From positions 12,059,501-12,123,500 of the forward strand of contig OX940870.1 of the NCBI GenBank assembly GCA_954871525.1: DNA of 64,000 bases, read 5' to 3'. Position numbers and translations under genes: made by a program. The notes under the pieces are model-generated. The model had not been told where the DNA came from. It saw nothing but the letters and a program-made list of their open reading frames with translations, and searched no databases. Positions 48,360-60,200 of the stretch are shown piece after piece. This DNA comes from Parietaria judaica (lineage: Eukaryota > Streptophyta > Magnoliopsida > Rosales > Urticaceae). Position 1 is the first letter of the stretch. Each line of letters begins with the position of its first letter.

Positions 48360-48977
48360 ATCCCTCGAGGAAAGGGCAGGGGAAAAAGAATGTCAACTTC
48401 CATTGTCGAAGCCATGAGCGTCACCTGAACCCCGCCAAGGGAAATCGACAGGCTCGGGGACTCGCCAAAATGGGTCCGCCACGGGGTAAGGCGGGGAACG
48501 GGAACACAACAACCCCCTCAAGGGACGCCAGAGAAGCTGCCCCTCCGTCATGGGACCACCTCGATGGGATCGGGGACGACGCAGACCCAACGGATCCACC
48601 TCGAGTCACATCAGGTATCAAAAAATTGGCCGGAACCTTCCGGCTACCGCTGCTGCGGACGGAGAACCACCGCGTCGGGATTGCCGGGGGTCAAAAAAAT
48701 ACCGAGAGCCCCTCCCGTCACCAGACCGGGGCTGCCTGGGCCCACAGGAAACTGACCGAAACTCCCCACAGGAAGCCTGCGTGAATCCAAGAACCCCGGC
48801 GCCGCCGCACCATCGCCATCGATCGTCACCACCGCCCTTGAGCTCACCGGAGTCGTGCGACCACCGTAGGGTCCACCCTCACCGACGTCGGGCTCACCAG
48901 CTATGGACGAAGCGGTCGGTGTCGCCTCACACCCACGCGCGAAACCCAGGCCACATGGATCTCCCCTTTCGCCGCGG
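48360..48977. other. GC-rich end of the Tat spacer, no gene seen
   Basis: GC-rich sequence with several overlapping open frames on both strands, none with a recognisable motif. It probably belongs to the upstream part of the antisense ORF or its promoter. Confidence 0.5.
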
Positions 48978-49026
48978 AACGACATTGGGCCCGGTCCAAC
49001 ATTTGATCTAAAATACAGCATCAACA
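48978..49026 (+). repeat. Residual 3' LTR end of the Tat element
   Basis: AACGACATTGGGCCCGGTCC followed by a TTTGATCTAAAATACAGC block and CATCAACA. It matches 38771-38841 of the 5' LTR except for a ~24-bp indel. The rest of the 3' LTR is missing. The element ends at 49026. Confidence 0.75.
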
Positions 49027-49272
49027 ATAAATATAAATTTTAGACATGGTAATCGAATTTGTTATTTTGGATTTTGTATTTTATCATTTTTTCACGAATG
49101 ATTTTTTCTTGAATTGTGCTCCATCCCGATTATTTAAAGAAATAAGAATGTTATGCTTGTCCGAGTTTCAATTTGAAGAACCAAAATGGAAGCAAAAAAG
49201 TTTGGCCCAAATCTTCCAGGACGAGTACAAAAGAATTAAATTTAAGGTTCTTGATTTCGTCTCATTTACTTT

Positions 49273-49275
<3 letters not shown>
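49027..49275. other. AT-rich flank, no gene seen
   Basis: AT-rich DNA to the right of the Tat element. One plus-strand frame runs through it but has no recognisable motif. Confidence 0.5.

Positions 49276-49320
<45 letters not shown>
49276..49320. repeat. (TA)n microsatellite
   Basis: About 45 bp of uninterrupted TA, just upstream of the SINE. Confidence 0.95.
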
Positions 49321-49326
<6 letters not shown>

Positions 49327-49327
49327 G

Positions 49328-49551
49328 AGTGTTTGAGTAACAAAGTAAGTTTTACCTAGTGGTAACTCCACTACACTTCTATTCAAGAGGTCATGAGTTC
49401 AAACGCCATGAGACTAAAATGAGTGCCCTCTTTACGTATGTAAACTTGGCCAACGATGTCACATAGTCTTACACTTGAATATATTTAGTTATACGAGAGC
49501 GCATTGTAACCTTGGCCGATAGTGCCACCCCATTAAAAAAAAGTGTTTGAG
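49328..49551 (+). mobile_element. tRNA-derived SINE with 10-bp target duplication
   Basis: Body 49338-49541 (204 bp), flanked by a perfect direct repeat AGTGTTTGAG (49328-49337 and 49542-49551). An A-box-like ACCTAGTGGTAA lies at about 49354 and a B-box-like GAGTTCAAACG at 49395-49405, 41 bp apart, as expected of an internal RNA polymerase III promoter. The 3' end is a short A-run after CCCATT. There is no coding capacity; such elements move with enzymes supplied by LINEs. Confidence 0.85.
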
Positions 49552-49922
49552 AATTTGCAACATGAACGATCAGATTCCAAATGAACAAATAAAATATCAT
49601 ACATCCACAAGGCAATGTAACCGTTGAGGTGGGAAACTACGTCAACAAATTCATGCCATTTTGGTTTATTTTAAGAAAACTTTTTATTTTTTTTTATTTT
49701 TAAATTTCATTTCTTGACATATTCTTTGTTATAAAAATTGTTTAAAAAAAAGGTCTAAGTAATATGATACTTGATAATAACCCTTCTATTTATTTTTAGT
49801 TTTATTAATTTATAAAAAAATTGAACTTCAACAATTAAGCAATTAATACTATTGTACATTTAGAGAGGTTCGTCACAATGCGGTAGTTGACTACGTCCTT
49901 TGTACATTTATTGCTTTTTGAA
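49552..49922. other. AT-rich intergenic sequence, no gene seen
   Basis: Long T- and A-runs, no motif recognised. Confidence 0.5.
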
Positions 49923-50637
49923 TGATTGATCAATCGGAACCACAAGCCAATTCATGATAGATCAAAAATGAAAGAAAAACACTCTGAAGATACGAATTCT
50001 CACAGACTCTCTTCTCCCAATGGTGGATGCTCGCGTGCGTATGAAAGGGCTGCCTTTTTGCTTTTATAGATGTTGAGCTTCTGCCCGTTGGAGGTGTACG
50101 TTGGTAGTGGCTTCGAGTTTGGGCCTTGAATTGCTGCCGAGCTGACACTGGTCGTCATGGGGTTTGAATTCAAGTCGTGGCGATTTTTCTGGTCGGTCTT
50201 CGGGAGTTTGAATTGATGTGGTTGACCAGGTCTGCTCGTGCTCGAACGTAGGGCTTTCTTCTGCTCGGGGTTTTATTCAACTTCTGCTCGGATCCCTTTT
50301 GAGACAATTAGTCCGGGAGGAGCCTTGGGTGTTGGTTTTAACCATGTGTTGTTTTTGAAGTGAGATTTTGAGTTCTGCTCGGATTTTTCCTTTGGAATTC
50401 TGTTCGGACTTCCTTCGAGCTTATTCTGCTCGGGTGACTTTGCCTTCGGGGCTTTTATCTTTGCTCGGGCCCAAACACAGTTAAGTGATTAGTGGGCTTC
50501 TGGACTTTGTATTTCACAAGCCCAATTTCGTATGAATATTTAAGTATATTCACAACTTAGGTCATAGACAATTTATTCTATAAATTTAATTAATGACCTC
50601 ACAATTCCAATTTAGGGAACGAATTTACACATCAACA
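49923..50637 (-). repeat. Possible solo LTR
   Basis: Reading the minus strand it starts TGTTGATGTGTAAATTC (50637) and could end ATCAATCA (49923). It contains a TATA box (TATAAAAG, minus strand, 50062-50069) and several TTCTGCTCGG-like repeats (plus strand, about 50270-50480) like U3 sub-repeats. No clear 5-bp target duplication (TTGAA against ACTTT) and no second copy in the window, so this is tentative. Confidence 0.4.
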
Positions 50638-50826
50638 ACTTTTTAATAAATAAATAGCATAGTAAAAAAAAGATATATGAAAGTAATTTCAAATTATGGC
50701 AATTATATATATTTTTCAAAAACATATACACTTTGAATATATACATTAACTCATTTTTTTTAATAATAGATGATATACTATTTTTTGTAAAATAATTAGA
50801 TATTTTAAGTGAGATAACATTTATCA
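50638..50826. other. AT-rich sequence, no gene seen
   Basis: Very AT-rich with no motif recognised. Confidence 0.5.
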
Positions 50827-50939
50827 ATGAAAAAGATCATTAACTGTGATCAGGGAAAGAAAAGGAATATAATCACCCCTTTTAAGACTCAATCCGGGCC
50901 CATGAATGCCAAGGCCCAAACGACAAAACAGAGCCAAAC

Positions 50940-51289
50940 GACGACAAGGAATGCCCTAATTGAACTAGGGCTTCGTCACTTTACACACATACTACTTCTC
51001 TCTCTTCTCTCACCCCGAGCTTCTCTGCTAGGGCTTGCAGAATGCAGATTCCAGCGACGCACGTTGGTGCCCCGAGCTTCTCTGCCAGGGCTTGCAGATT
51101 CCGGCGACGCACATTGGTGCTCCGGTCGCCTCCCGTGCGGGAAAAAGCCCCAGACGTGGTGGACCTCGACTGCCCTCCGTCAACCTGGAACCCCTTCGAA
51201 GGCACGAAGTGTATTACAGCCTCGATCAAGCGAAGCGAGGAAGCCTGTGCACTCTTCGATGAACACCGTGCTCGCTATGAGCTCAAGGA
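50940..51289 (+). pseudogene. Unidentified first-exon-like fragment
   Basis: GC-richer than its surroundings, with a CT-rich leader (about 50990-51012), an imperfect tandem duplication (57-bp unit at 51013, ~50-bp unit at 51070), and an open frame from ATG 51042 that reads DVVDLDCPPSTWNPFEGTKC (about 51153) and then a run rich in K, R and E. At about 51289/51290 a good splice donor (GAGAAA|GTACGTC) is followed by T-rich intron-like sequence. It looks like the 5' end of a plant gene. I do not recognise the family and see no continuation in frame, so it is probably a gene fragment. Confidence 0.45.
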
Positions 51290-51439
51290 GAAAGTACGTC
51301 ATCTCCTTCTTTTCTTCTTGTTCGTCCGGTTTTCCGAGAAAAACCTTAGATCAATTTGGGGCTAGATCTTAGATCAATATATCATAATTTGAATTCCTTC
51401 CCCTTTTAATCCCTTTGTTTATACTGATTTCAGGGGTGC

Positions 51440-51960
51440 GACTTAGGTTCGGCTCAGTCCTGAAGATGGCTCGGGAGGCTCAGTGGTCAACAGTAACCTA
51501 TCTCTCCCTTGCAGCGGAAGCGAGGACGCTGTCACGACCACTGCAAAGCGAAGCCTGAAGCGGAAGTTCGACCAAAAGTTCCAAAAAAGCAGCGATGACC
51601 ACTGCGATCGGAAGATTTCCTCCCTCACCAGGCCAGAAGACCGTCGGTTCGTAATGTGCGCAGACGTCTGATCTTGCTTCGAAGTTCTCGAATCTGCCTC
51701 TGGCTGCAGCGAAACCACGAAGCCGCCAAGAGAGCCATGGACTCTCTCTGCGAGCTGGCCAAGTACGGCACTGACTTGATTCGGAAGTGTTGCGTGTTTT
51801 CTTATTGAAGTGTGTTTTGATTGCATTTTTGCCTCGGTTTGTGCAGAGAAGCTGTTAGATGTGCTCGTCGACTGTGGAGCGATTCCAATGCTGGTGGCGG
51901 ACGGCACAGCTAGCAATGGTTAGCTTCTCGTCAAGGTATTTGATTCATCAATAGCAATGG
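51440..51960 (+). pseudogene. ARIA-like ARM-repeat gene fragment
   Basis: Plus-strand pieces resemble the N-terminus of plant ARM-repeat/BTB proteins such as ARIA and ABAP1: KRSLKRKFDQKFQ (about 51549), then AKRAMDSLCELAKY (about 51727), and, after an intron-like stretch with a GTGCAG acceptor near 51846, EKLLDVLVDCGAIPMLV (about 51849). The pieces are not joined by one open frame (frames change and a stop lies near 51669), and the remaining ARM repeats and BTB domain are absent. Family assignment is from memory of the conserved 'KRA...LAELAK...VDGGAIP.LV' pattern. Confidence 0.55.
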
Positions 51961-52786
51961 TATTATTATTGTTTCCGTGAAGTGTTCTGTATGATTTGTG
52001 TAATATCAGCTCTATGATTTGTGGAAATATTAATGAATTAATTGTGTTATGATTTTTGTAATCAGCTCTGTGATATTACTCTATCATTTATGTAATCTCA
52101 GCTTTGTGATTTGTGTAAATATTACTGTATGATTCGTGTAAACTCAACTCTATGATATTAGTGTATGATTTGTGTAATCTAGTCCTTTTGTGGCCAAGGA
52201 CTAGATTTGTTCCACATTACATTTATGATTTATAAGCCTGTTATATCTTTCAACTTGATGGTTTTTGTAACTAAGATAATTTTTTATTTTACAGATTTTT
52301 GTTTCGAATGTACGAGTATATTGGTATTCTGTAAGATTTTTGTTTCATATTACTAAGAATATACAAGCCCTATGAAACTATTATTTCTAAGAAAGAAGTT
52401 GGACACCATAGGGTTACTATATCTCAATGTTTCCCTAGAAACTAACTAAGAAAATAGTATTTACTTCTACCGAATCCTATTTACATTTAGTTGCATAATT
52501 TAGATTATAGACAAAAGATATGTAACATCATTGATGGCCCAATATGAATAGGCAACTGATAAAAATTAAATTCAATTGACCATATGGGGATTTTATAAAT
52601 TATAATGTAATTTTGTTTTCCATCTTATTATTTTCAGTCAAATCCAGAATTGGTAATTCTTAGTTTGAAAAAAATTGACTATTAGTAATAACGATCCAAT
52701 AATCAGGATTGAATAGCCGTTATCAAAAAAGTATAATTAAAAACGGGGAAAATTCATATCCGCGGAATTTGAATTCTAAACTCCTA
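51961..52786. other. AT-rich intron-like sequence with short degenerate repeats
   Basis: From about 51990 to 52185 a motif like TGATTTGTGTAATCTCAGCT recurs imperfectly. The rest has no recognisable coding content. Confidence 0.5.
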
Positions 52787-52990
52787 CAGTGATCGTCGAC
52801 TGTGGAGCAATTTTGATGATGGTTAAGCACCTTCGTGCATATATGGTGGAAGGCGCGGCTAGGCCAGGATATCTATCTCAAGCTTCTCGTCAAGGTAATT
52901 GATTCATCACTCTCACTAGCAATTAAATTACTTAACTTAGAGATAACCCAACACTCATGATATTACTATTGTTTCCGTTTGTTTGTGTGT
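52787..52990 (+). pseudogene. Second partial copy of the ARM-repeat exon
   Basis: Reads VIVDCGAILMMVKHL, paralogous to the exon at 51860-51900. Its similarity continues past the exon through AGCTTCTCGTCAAGGTA and TGATTCATCA into a TATTACTATTGTTTCCGT stretch, so exon and adjoining intron were duplicated together about 920 bp apart. Confidence 0.6.
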
Positions 52991-53830
52991 TTTGATTGTA
53001 TTCTTCATACCGTTTGATAGCAATGAGCCTGCTGTATCTATTTTGATGGTTTTCGTATCTTAATCTAACGTTTTCAACTTGATTAGTCCACTGGACAATA
53101 CTTAGTTATAGATTTTTGTTTCGTATCACTAAGAATGTACAAATATATTGTTATTATTTAAGTATGAATTATGTTCATTGCCTTCCCTATGATGCTTTCT
53201 ATAAACCATGCTATTCTGATTATTTCTTGATGATCTTCACATTATTTCTGAGGGAACTATCGATGTGTATCTATGTGTATACGCTGTATTTTTTATATAC
53301 TTAGTCCAATGGACAGTTGTTTATTTATATTTGTTTCATATAAGACTCTTATTAATCAGAATTTCTAGGGTTACTTGTGCATTGAAGGGTACTTCCTTAA
53401 AGTTAAGTTAATTATATTATTTGAAGGTTATTGCCCTAAGGTTTATTGCTTTGATTTTCTTAAAATTCCTTGGCACACTAATATATGTATATATTTAAAA
53501 TAATATATATTCCTTTCTTGATTTTGTGTTTATATGCTGCTTTTGATAGAATGGTAAGAAGTTTGCATTTTCTTTACTTGTACCAGATTTTCTTTATTTT
53601 GACTTTGTAACAAAAAGAAATCAATGCCTTTCTCTTTTTGTTACTAAGTTTAAGGATATCTTTAAATGCTCTTCTGATTACTACACAAATGAATTTCAAG
53701 TAAGTTTTCTTATTGATTTAGATGCTTTTGGTCTTTATGCTTTTAATAATAAAAAAAATCATTTTGCTCTATAGTTAAAATATTTTCAATAATTCAAGTT
53801 GCATAATTTGAGCTAACTCTATGATTGAGA
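52991..53830. other. AT-rich sequence, no gene seen
   Basis: Intron- or intergenic-like. Short frames (for example at 53116) have no recognisable motif. Confidence 0.5.
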
Positions 53831-54204
53831 CCTAAGATTAATATTTCGATTCATCTTAACATTAAACCCTAACAATAATCTTACATCCAAAAAACCTTAC
53901 CCTAACTCTACATTAAGAGTGAAAAATAATATAAACACTGAGCAAGCAATCTCAACTATATGTCGAGGCTTTACGATGATCAAAAACACAAACCGATCAA
54001 TTTATAAATAATATTGAGGTTGGATGTCGAAAATAAGAAACAATTAGCCTTACTCTACAGGGAAGATGTACATCGATACAAACAAAGATCTTAATTGATA
54101 TTTTGATTCATCTTAACCTTAACTTTAACCTAATCTTACACCATAAAATCCTAACCCTATCCCTACACTTTAACCCTAAACTTTAACCCCATAAACATTA
54201 AACC
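53831..54204 (+). repeat. Diverged satellite with telomere-like CCCTAAA motifs
   Basis: Two related blocks about 260 bp apart (a TTCGATTCATCTTAACATTA-type start at 53846 and TTTTGATTCATCTTAACC at about 54096). Each is followed by degenerate telomere-like text (TTAAACCCTAAC, CTTACCCTAACTC; CCTAACCCTATCCCTA, TTAACCCTAAAC, TTAAACCCTAAACCCG). Between them lie satellite-like words (ATGTCGAGGC, GATGTACATCGATACAAAC). The plant telomere unit is CCCTAAA. Confidence 0.7.
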
Positions 54205-57200
54205 CTAAACCCGTAAGGAAGTAATACGACCCATGAACCGAAAGATGGTGATACAACTCGTGACCTGAAAGATAATGATTGACATGTGACTCGGAAGACC
54301 GCGACCTGAAATAAGATAATGCATATCAGAGACCAAGTAATCCCGATTGAATGTCGAGAAAATAGATAGGAAAAATACAAATGTGTGATGATAAAAATAT
54401 GGATAGATTTTTTTGATACAAACAGAAAGACCGCAACCCCAAATACCATAATGCATATCAGAGACAAAGTAATCCTGATTGAATTTTGAGAATATAGATG
54501 ACGAAAATACAAATGTGATGATTAAAATATGGAAAGTTTTTATTGACTATATTAGGGCTATACAATTATTGAAAAATCAGACTGTGCTATATGTCGAACT
54601 TGTCAAAGACGGAAATAGAAACCAATCAGCCAGACTCTATCTTGAGAATAAACAATGATAAAAACATGGATCAACCCTACTCTATGTTGAGGTTGTACGA
54701 ATCATCCCGACTCTATCTCAGGATGTACGTTGATGCAAACGAAAAGACCGCGACCCCAAATACAATAACGCATATCAGAGACCAAATACTCCCGATTGAA
54801 TGTCGAGAATATAGATGACAAAAATACGAATGTGTCATATCAGAGATCAAGTAATCCCGATTGAATGTCGAGAATATATATCACGAAAATACGAATATGT
54901 GATAAAAATGTCGGGAATATATATCACACTAAACCCGTGAGGAAGTAATACGACCCATGAACCGAAAGATGGTGATACAACTCGTGACCTGAAAGATAAT
55001 GATTGACATGTGACTCGGAAGACAGCGACCTGAAATAAGATAATCCATATCAGAGACCAAGTAATCCCGATTGAATGTCGAGAAAATAGATAACAAAAAT
55101 ACAAATGTGTGATGATAAAAATATGGATAGATTTTTTTGACTCTATGTTGGGGCTTTACAATTGTTGAAAAAACGGACAGTGCTATATTTCGAGATTGAA
55201 AATCGGAATGACGGAAATAAAAACCAATCAACCAAGCTCTATCTTGGGAATAAACAATAATAAAGCACGGACCAACATGACTCTATCTTGAGGATGTACG
55301 AATCAGCCTGACTCTATTATAAGAATGTACGTTGATACAAACAGAAAGATTGCGACCCCAAGTACGATAATGCATATCAGAGATCAACTGATCCCGATTG
55401 AATGTCGCGAATATAGATGACGCAAATACGAATGTGATGATAAAAATATGGATATATATTTTTTGACTTTATGTGTTGGGGATATACAATTATTGAAAAA
55501 AGAGACTATGCTATATGTCGGGATTTTCGATGACGGAAATAGAAACCAATCAGCCTGACTCTATATTGGGAATGAACAATAATAAAAACACGGATCATCC
55601 TGTATCTATGTTGAGGATATACTAATCATCCTGACTCTATTCTAAGGATGTATGTTGATTTAAACGGAAAGACTGCGACCGGAAATACGATAATGCATAT
55701 CAGAGACTAAATAATCCTGATTGAATGTCGAGAATATAAATGACAAAAATACGAATATGATGATAAAATATGGATATATTTTTTTGACTCTTTGTTAGGG
55801 CTATAAAATTATTGAAAATGCGGACTGTGCTACGTGTCGATATTGTCAAAGACGGAAATAAAAACCAAGCATACAGACTCTATCTTGAGAATAAACAATA
55901 ATAAAAACACATATAAACCCGACTCTAATTGAGTATGTACGAATCAGCCCGACTCTATTTAAGTATGTACGTTAATTCGAACGGAAAGACCGCGACTCAA
56001 AATACGATAATGCATATCAGATATCAATTAATCTCGATTGAATGTCAGAATATAGATAACAAAAATACAAATGTGTAATGTTGGATAGGTTTTTCTGACT
56101 TTATGTTGGGGCTATACAATTATTGAAAACACAGACTCTGCTATATGTCGAGATTGTCAATGAGGGAAATATAAAACAATTAGCAAGACCCTATCTTGGG
56201 AATGAACGATAAAGAAAATACAAATCAGCCCGATTCCATGTTGAAGATGTGCGAACCAGCCTTATTATATTCTAAGGGTGTACATTGATACATACAGAAA
56301 GACCGCAACCCCAAATACCATAATGCATATCAGAGACAAAGTAATCCTGATTGAATTTTGAGAATATAGATGACGAAAATACAAATGTGATGATTAAAAT
56401 ATGGAAAGTTTTTATTGACTATATTAGGGCTATACAATTATTGAAAAATCAGACTGTGCTATATGTCGAACTTGTCAAAGACGGAAATAGAAACCAATCA
56501 GCCAGACTCTATCTTGGGAATAAACAATGATAAAAACATGGATCAACCCTACTCTATGTTGAGGTTGTACGAATCAGCCCGACTCTATTCTAAGGATGTA
56601 CGTTGATGCAAACGAAATGACCGCGACCCCAAATACGATAATGCATATAAGAGACCAAATACTCCCGATTGAATGTCGAGAATATAGATGACAAAAATAC
56701 GAATGTGTCATATCAGAGATCAAGTAATCACGATTGAATGTCGAGAATATATATCACGAAAATACGAATGTGTGATAAAAATGTCGAGAATTTATATCAC
56801 CCTAAACCCGTAAGGAAGTAATACGACCCATGAACCGAAAGATGGTGATACAACTCGTGACCTGAAAGATAATGATTGACATGTGACTCGGAAGACAGCG
56901 ACCTGAAATAAGATAATCCATATCAGAGACCAAGTAATCCCGATTGAATGTCGAGAAAATAGATAACAAAAATACAAATGTGTGATGATAAAAATATGGA
57001 TAGATTTTTTTGACTCTATGTTGGGGCTTTACAATTATTGTAAAAACGGAGAGTGCTATATTTCGAGATTGAAAATGTGAATGACGGAAATAAAAACCAA
57101 TCAACCAGGCTCTATCTTGGGAATAAACTATAATAAAGCACGGACCAACATGACTCTATGTTGAGGATGTACGAATCAGCCTGACTCTATTATAAGAATG

Positions 57201-60200
57201 TACGTTGATACAAACAGAAAGATTGCGACCCCAAATAAGATAATGCATATCAGAGATCAACTAATCCCGATTGAATGTCGCGAATATAGATAACGCAAAT
57301 ACGAATGTGATGATAAAAATATGGATATATATTTTTTGACTTTATGTGTTGGGGATATACAATTATTGAAAAAAGAGACTATGCTATATGTCGGGATTTT
57401 CGATGACGGAAATAGAAACCAATCAGCCTGACTCTATATTGGGAATGAACAATAATAAAAACACGGATCATCCTGTATCTATGTTGAGGATATACTAATC
57501 ATCCTGACTCTATTCTAAGGATGTATGTTGATTTAAATGGAAAGACTGCGACCGGAAATACGATAATGCATATCAGAGACTAAATAATCCTGATTGAATG
57601 TCGAGAATATAAATGACAAAAATACGAATATGATGATAAAATATGGATATATTTTTTTGACTCTTTGTTAGGGCTATAAAATTATTGAAAATGCGGACTG
57701 TGCTACGTGTCGATATTGTCAAAGACGGAAATAAAAACCAAGCATACAGACTCTATCTTGAGAATAAACAATAATAAAAACACATATAAACCCGACTCTA
57801 TATTGAGGATGTACGAATCAGCCCGACTCTATTTAAGTATGTACGTTAATTCGAACGGAAAGACCGCGACTCAAAATACGATAATGCATATCAGATATCA
57901 ATTAATCTCGATTGAATGTCAGAATATAGATAACAAAAATACAAATGTGTAATGTTGGATAGGTTTTTCTGACTTTATGTTGGGGCTATACAACTATTGA
58001 AAACACAGACTCTGCTATATGTCGAGATTGTCAATGAGGGAAATATAAAACAATTAGCAAGACCCTATCTTGGGAATGAACGATAAAGAAAATACAAATC
58101 AGCCCGATTCCATGTTGAAGATGTGCGAACCAGCCTTATTATATTCTAAGGGTGTACATTGATACATACAGAAAGACCGCAACCCCAAATACCATAATGC
58201 ATATCAGAGACAAAGTAATCCTGATTGAATTTTGAGAATATAGATGACGAAAATACAAATGTGATGATTAAAATATGGAAAGTTTTTATTGACTATATTA
58301 GGGCTATACAATTATTGAAAAATCAGACTGTGCTATATGTCGAACTTGTCAAAGACGGAAATAGAAACCAATCAGCCAGACTCTATCTTGGGAATAAACA
58401 ATGATAAAAACATGGATCAACCCTACTCTATGTTGAGGTTGTACGAATCAGCCCGACTCTATTCTAAGGATGTACGTTGATGCAAACGAAAAGACCGCGA
58501 CCCCAAATACGATAATGCATATAAGAGACCAAATACTCCCGATTGAATGTCGAGAATATAGATGACAAAAATACGAATGTGTCATATCAGAGATCAAGTA
58601 ATCACGATTGAATGTCGAGAATATATATCACGAAAATACGAATGTGTGATAAAAATGTCGAGAATTTATATCACCCTAAACCCGTAAGGAAGTAATACGA
58701 CCCATGAACCGAAAGATGGTGATACAACTCGTGACCTGAAAGATAATGATTGACATGTGACTCGGAAGACAGCGACCTGAAATAAGATAATCCATATCAG
58801 AGACCAAGTAATCCCGATTGAATGTCGAGAAAATAGATAACAAAAATACAAATGTGTGATGATAAAAATATGGATAGATTTTTTTGACTCTATGTTGGGG
58901 CTTTACAATTATTGTAAAAACGGAGAGTGCTATATTTCGAGATTGAAAATGTGAATGACGGAAATAAAAACCAATCAACCAGGCTCTATCTTGGGAATAA
59001 ACCATAATAAAGCACGGACCAACATGACTCTATGTTGAGGATGTACGAATCAGCCTGACTCTATTATAAGAATGTACGTTGATACAAACAGAAAGATTGC
59101 GACCCCAAATAAGATAATGCATATCAGAGATCAACTAATCCCGATTGAATGTCGCGAATATAGATGACGCAAATACGAATGTGATGATAAAAATATGGAT
59201 ATATATTTTTTGACTTTATGTGTTGGGGATATACAATTATTGAAAAAAGAGACTATGCTATATGTCGGGATTTTCGATGACGGAAATAGAAACCAATCAG
59301 CCTGACTCTATATTGGGAATGAACAATAATAAAAACACGGATCATCATGTATCTATGTTGAGGATATACTAATCATCCTGACTCTATTCTAAGGATGTAT
59401 GTTGATTTAAATGGAAAGACTGCGACCGGAAATACGATAATGCATATCAGAGACTAAATAATCCTGATTGAATGTCGAGAATATAAATGACAAAAATACG
59501 AATATGATGATAAAATATGGATATATTTTTTTGACTCTTTGTTAGGGCTATAAAATTATTGAAAATGCGGACTGTGCTACGTGTCGATATTGTCAAAGAC
59601 GGAAATAAAAACCAAGCATACAGACTATATCTTGAGAATAAACAATAATAAAAACACATATAAACCCGACTCTATATTGAGGATGTACGAATCAGCCCGA
59701 CTCTATTTAAGTATGTACGTTAATTCGAACGGAAAGACCGCGACTCAAAATACGATAATGCATATCAGATATCAATTAATCTCGATTGAATGTCAGAATA
59801 TAGATAACAAAAATACAAATGTGTAATGTTGGATAGGTTTTTCTGACTTTATGTTGGGGCTATACAATTATTGAAAACACAGACTCTGCTATATGTCGAG
59901 ATTGTCAATGAGGGAAATATAAAACAATTAGCAAGACCCTATCTTGGGAATGAACGATAAAGAAAATACAAATCAGCCCGATTCCATGTTGAAGATGTGC
60001 GAACCAGCCTTATTATATTCTAAGGGTGTACATTGATACATACAGAAAGACCGCAACCCCAAATACCATAATGCATATCAGAGACAAAGTAATCCTGATT
60101 GAATTTTGAGAATATAGATGACGAAAATACAAATGTGATGATTAAAATATGGAAAGTTTTTATTGACTATATTAGGGCTATACAATTATTGAAAAATCAG

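Larger units (their letters stand above)
38107..49026 (+). mobile_element. Decayed Tat-lineage Ty3/gypsy retrotransposon, ~10.9 kb
   Basis: Order on the plus strand: 5' LTR, primer site, 49-bp leader repeats, gag, protease, RT, RNase H, a second (archaeal-type) RNase H, integrase, a long repeat-rich spacer, an antisense ORF remnant, and a ~49-bp trace of the 3' LTR. The second RNase H and the antisense ORF are known marks of the Tat group (Grande/Retand/Ogre relatives). At least two frameshifts, about twelve in-frame stops, a gag deletion and loss of the 3' LTR make it non-autonomous. It is clearly older than the Tekay element. Confidence 0.85.

Noticed and set aside
49276..49320. TA tract considered as a replication origin or regulatory element
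   Set aside because: A simple microsatellite with nothing else to support a function.
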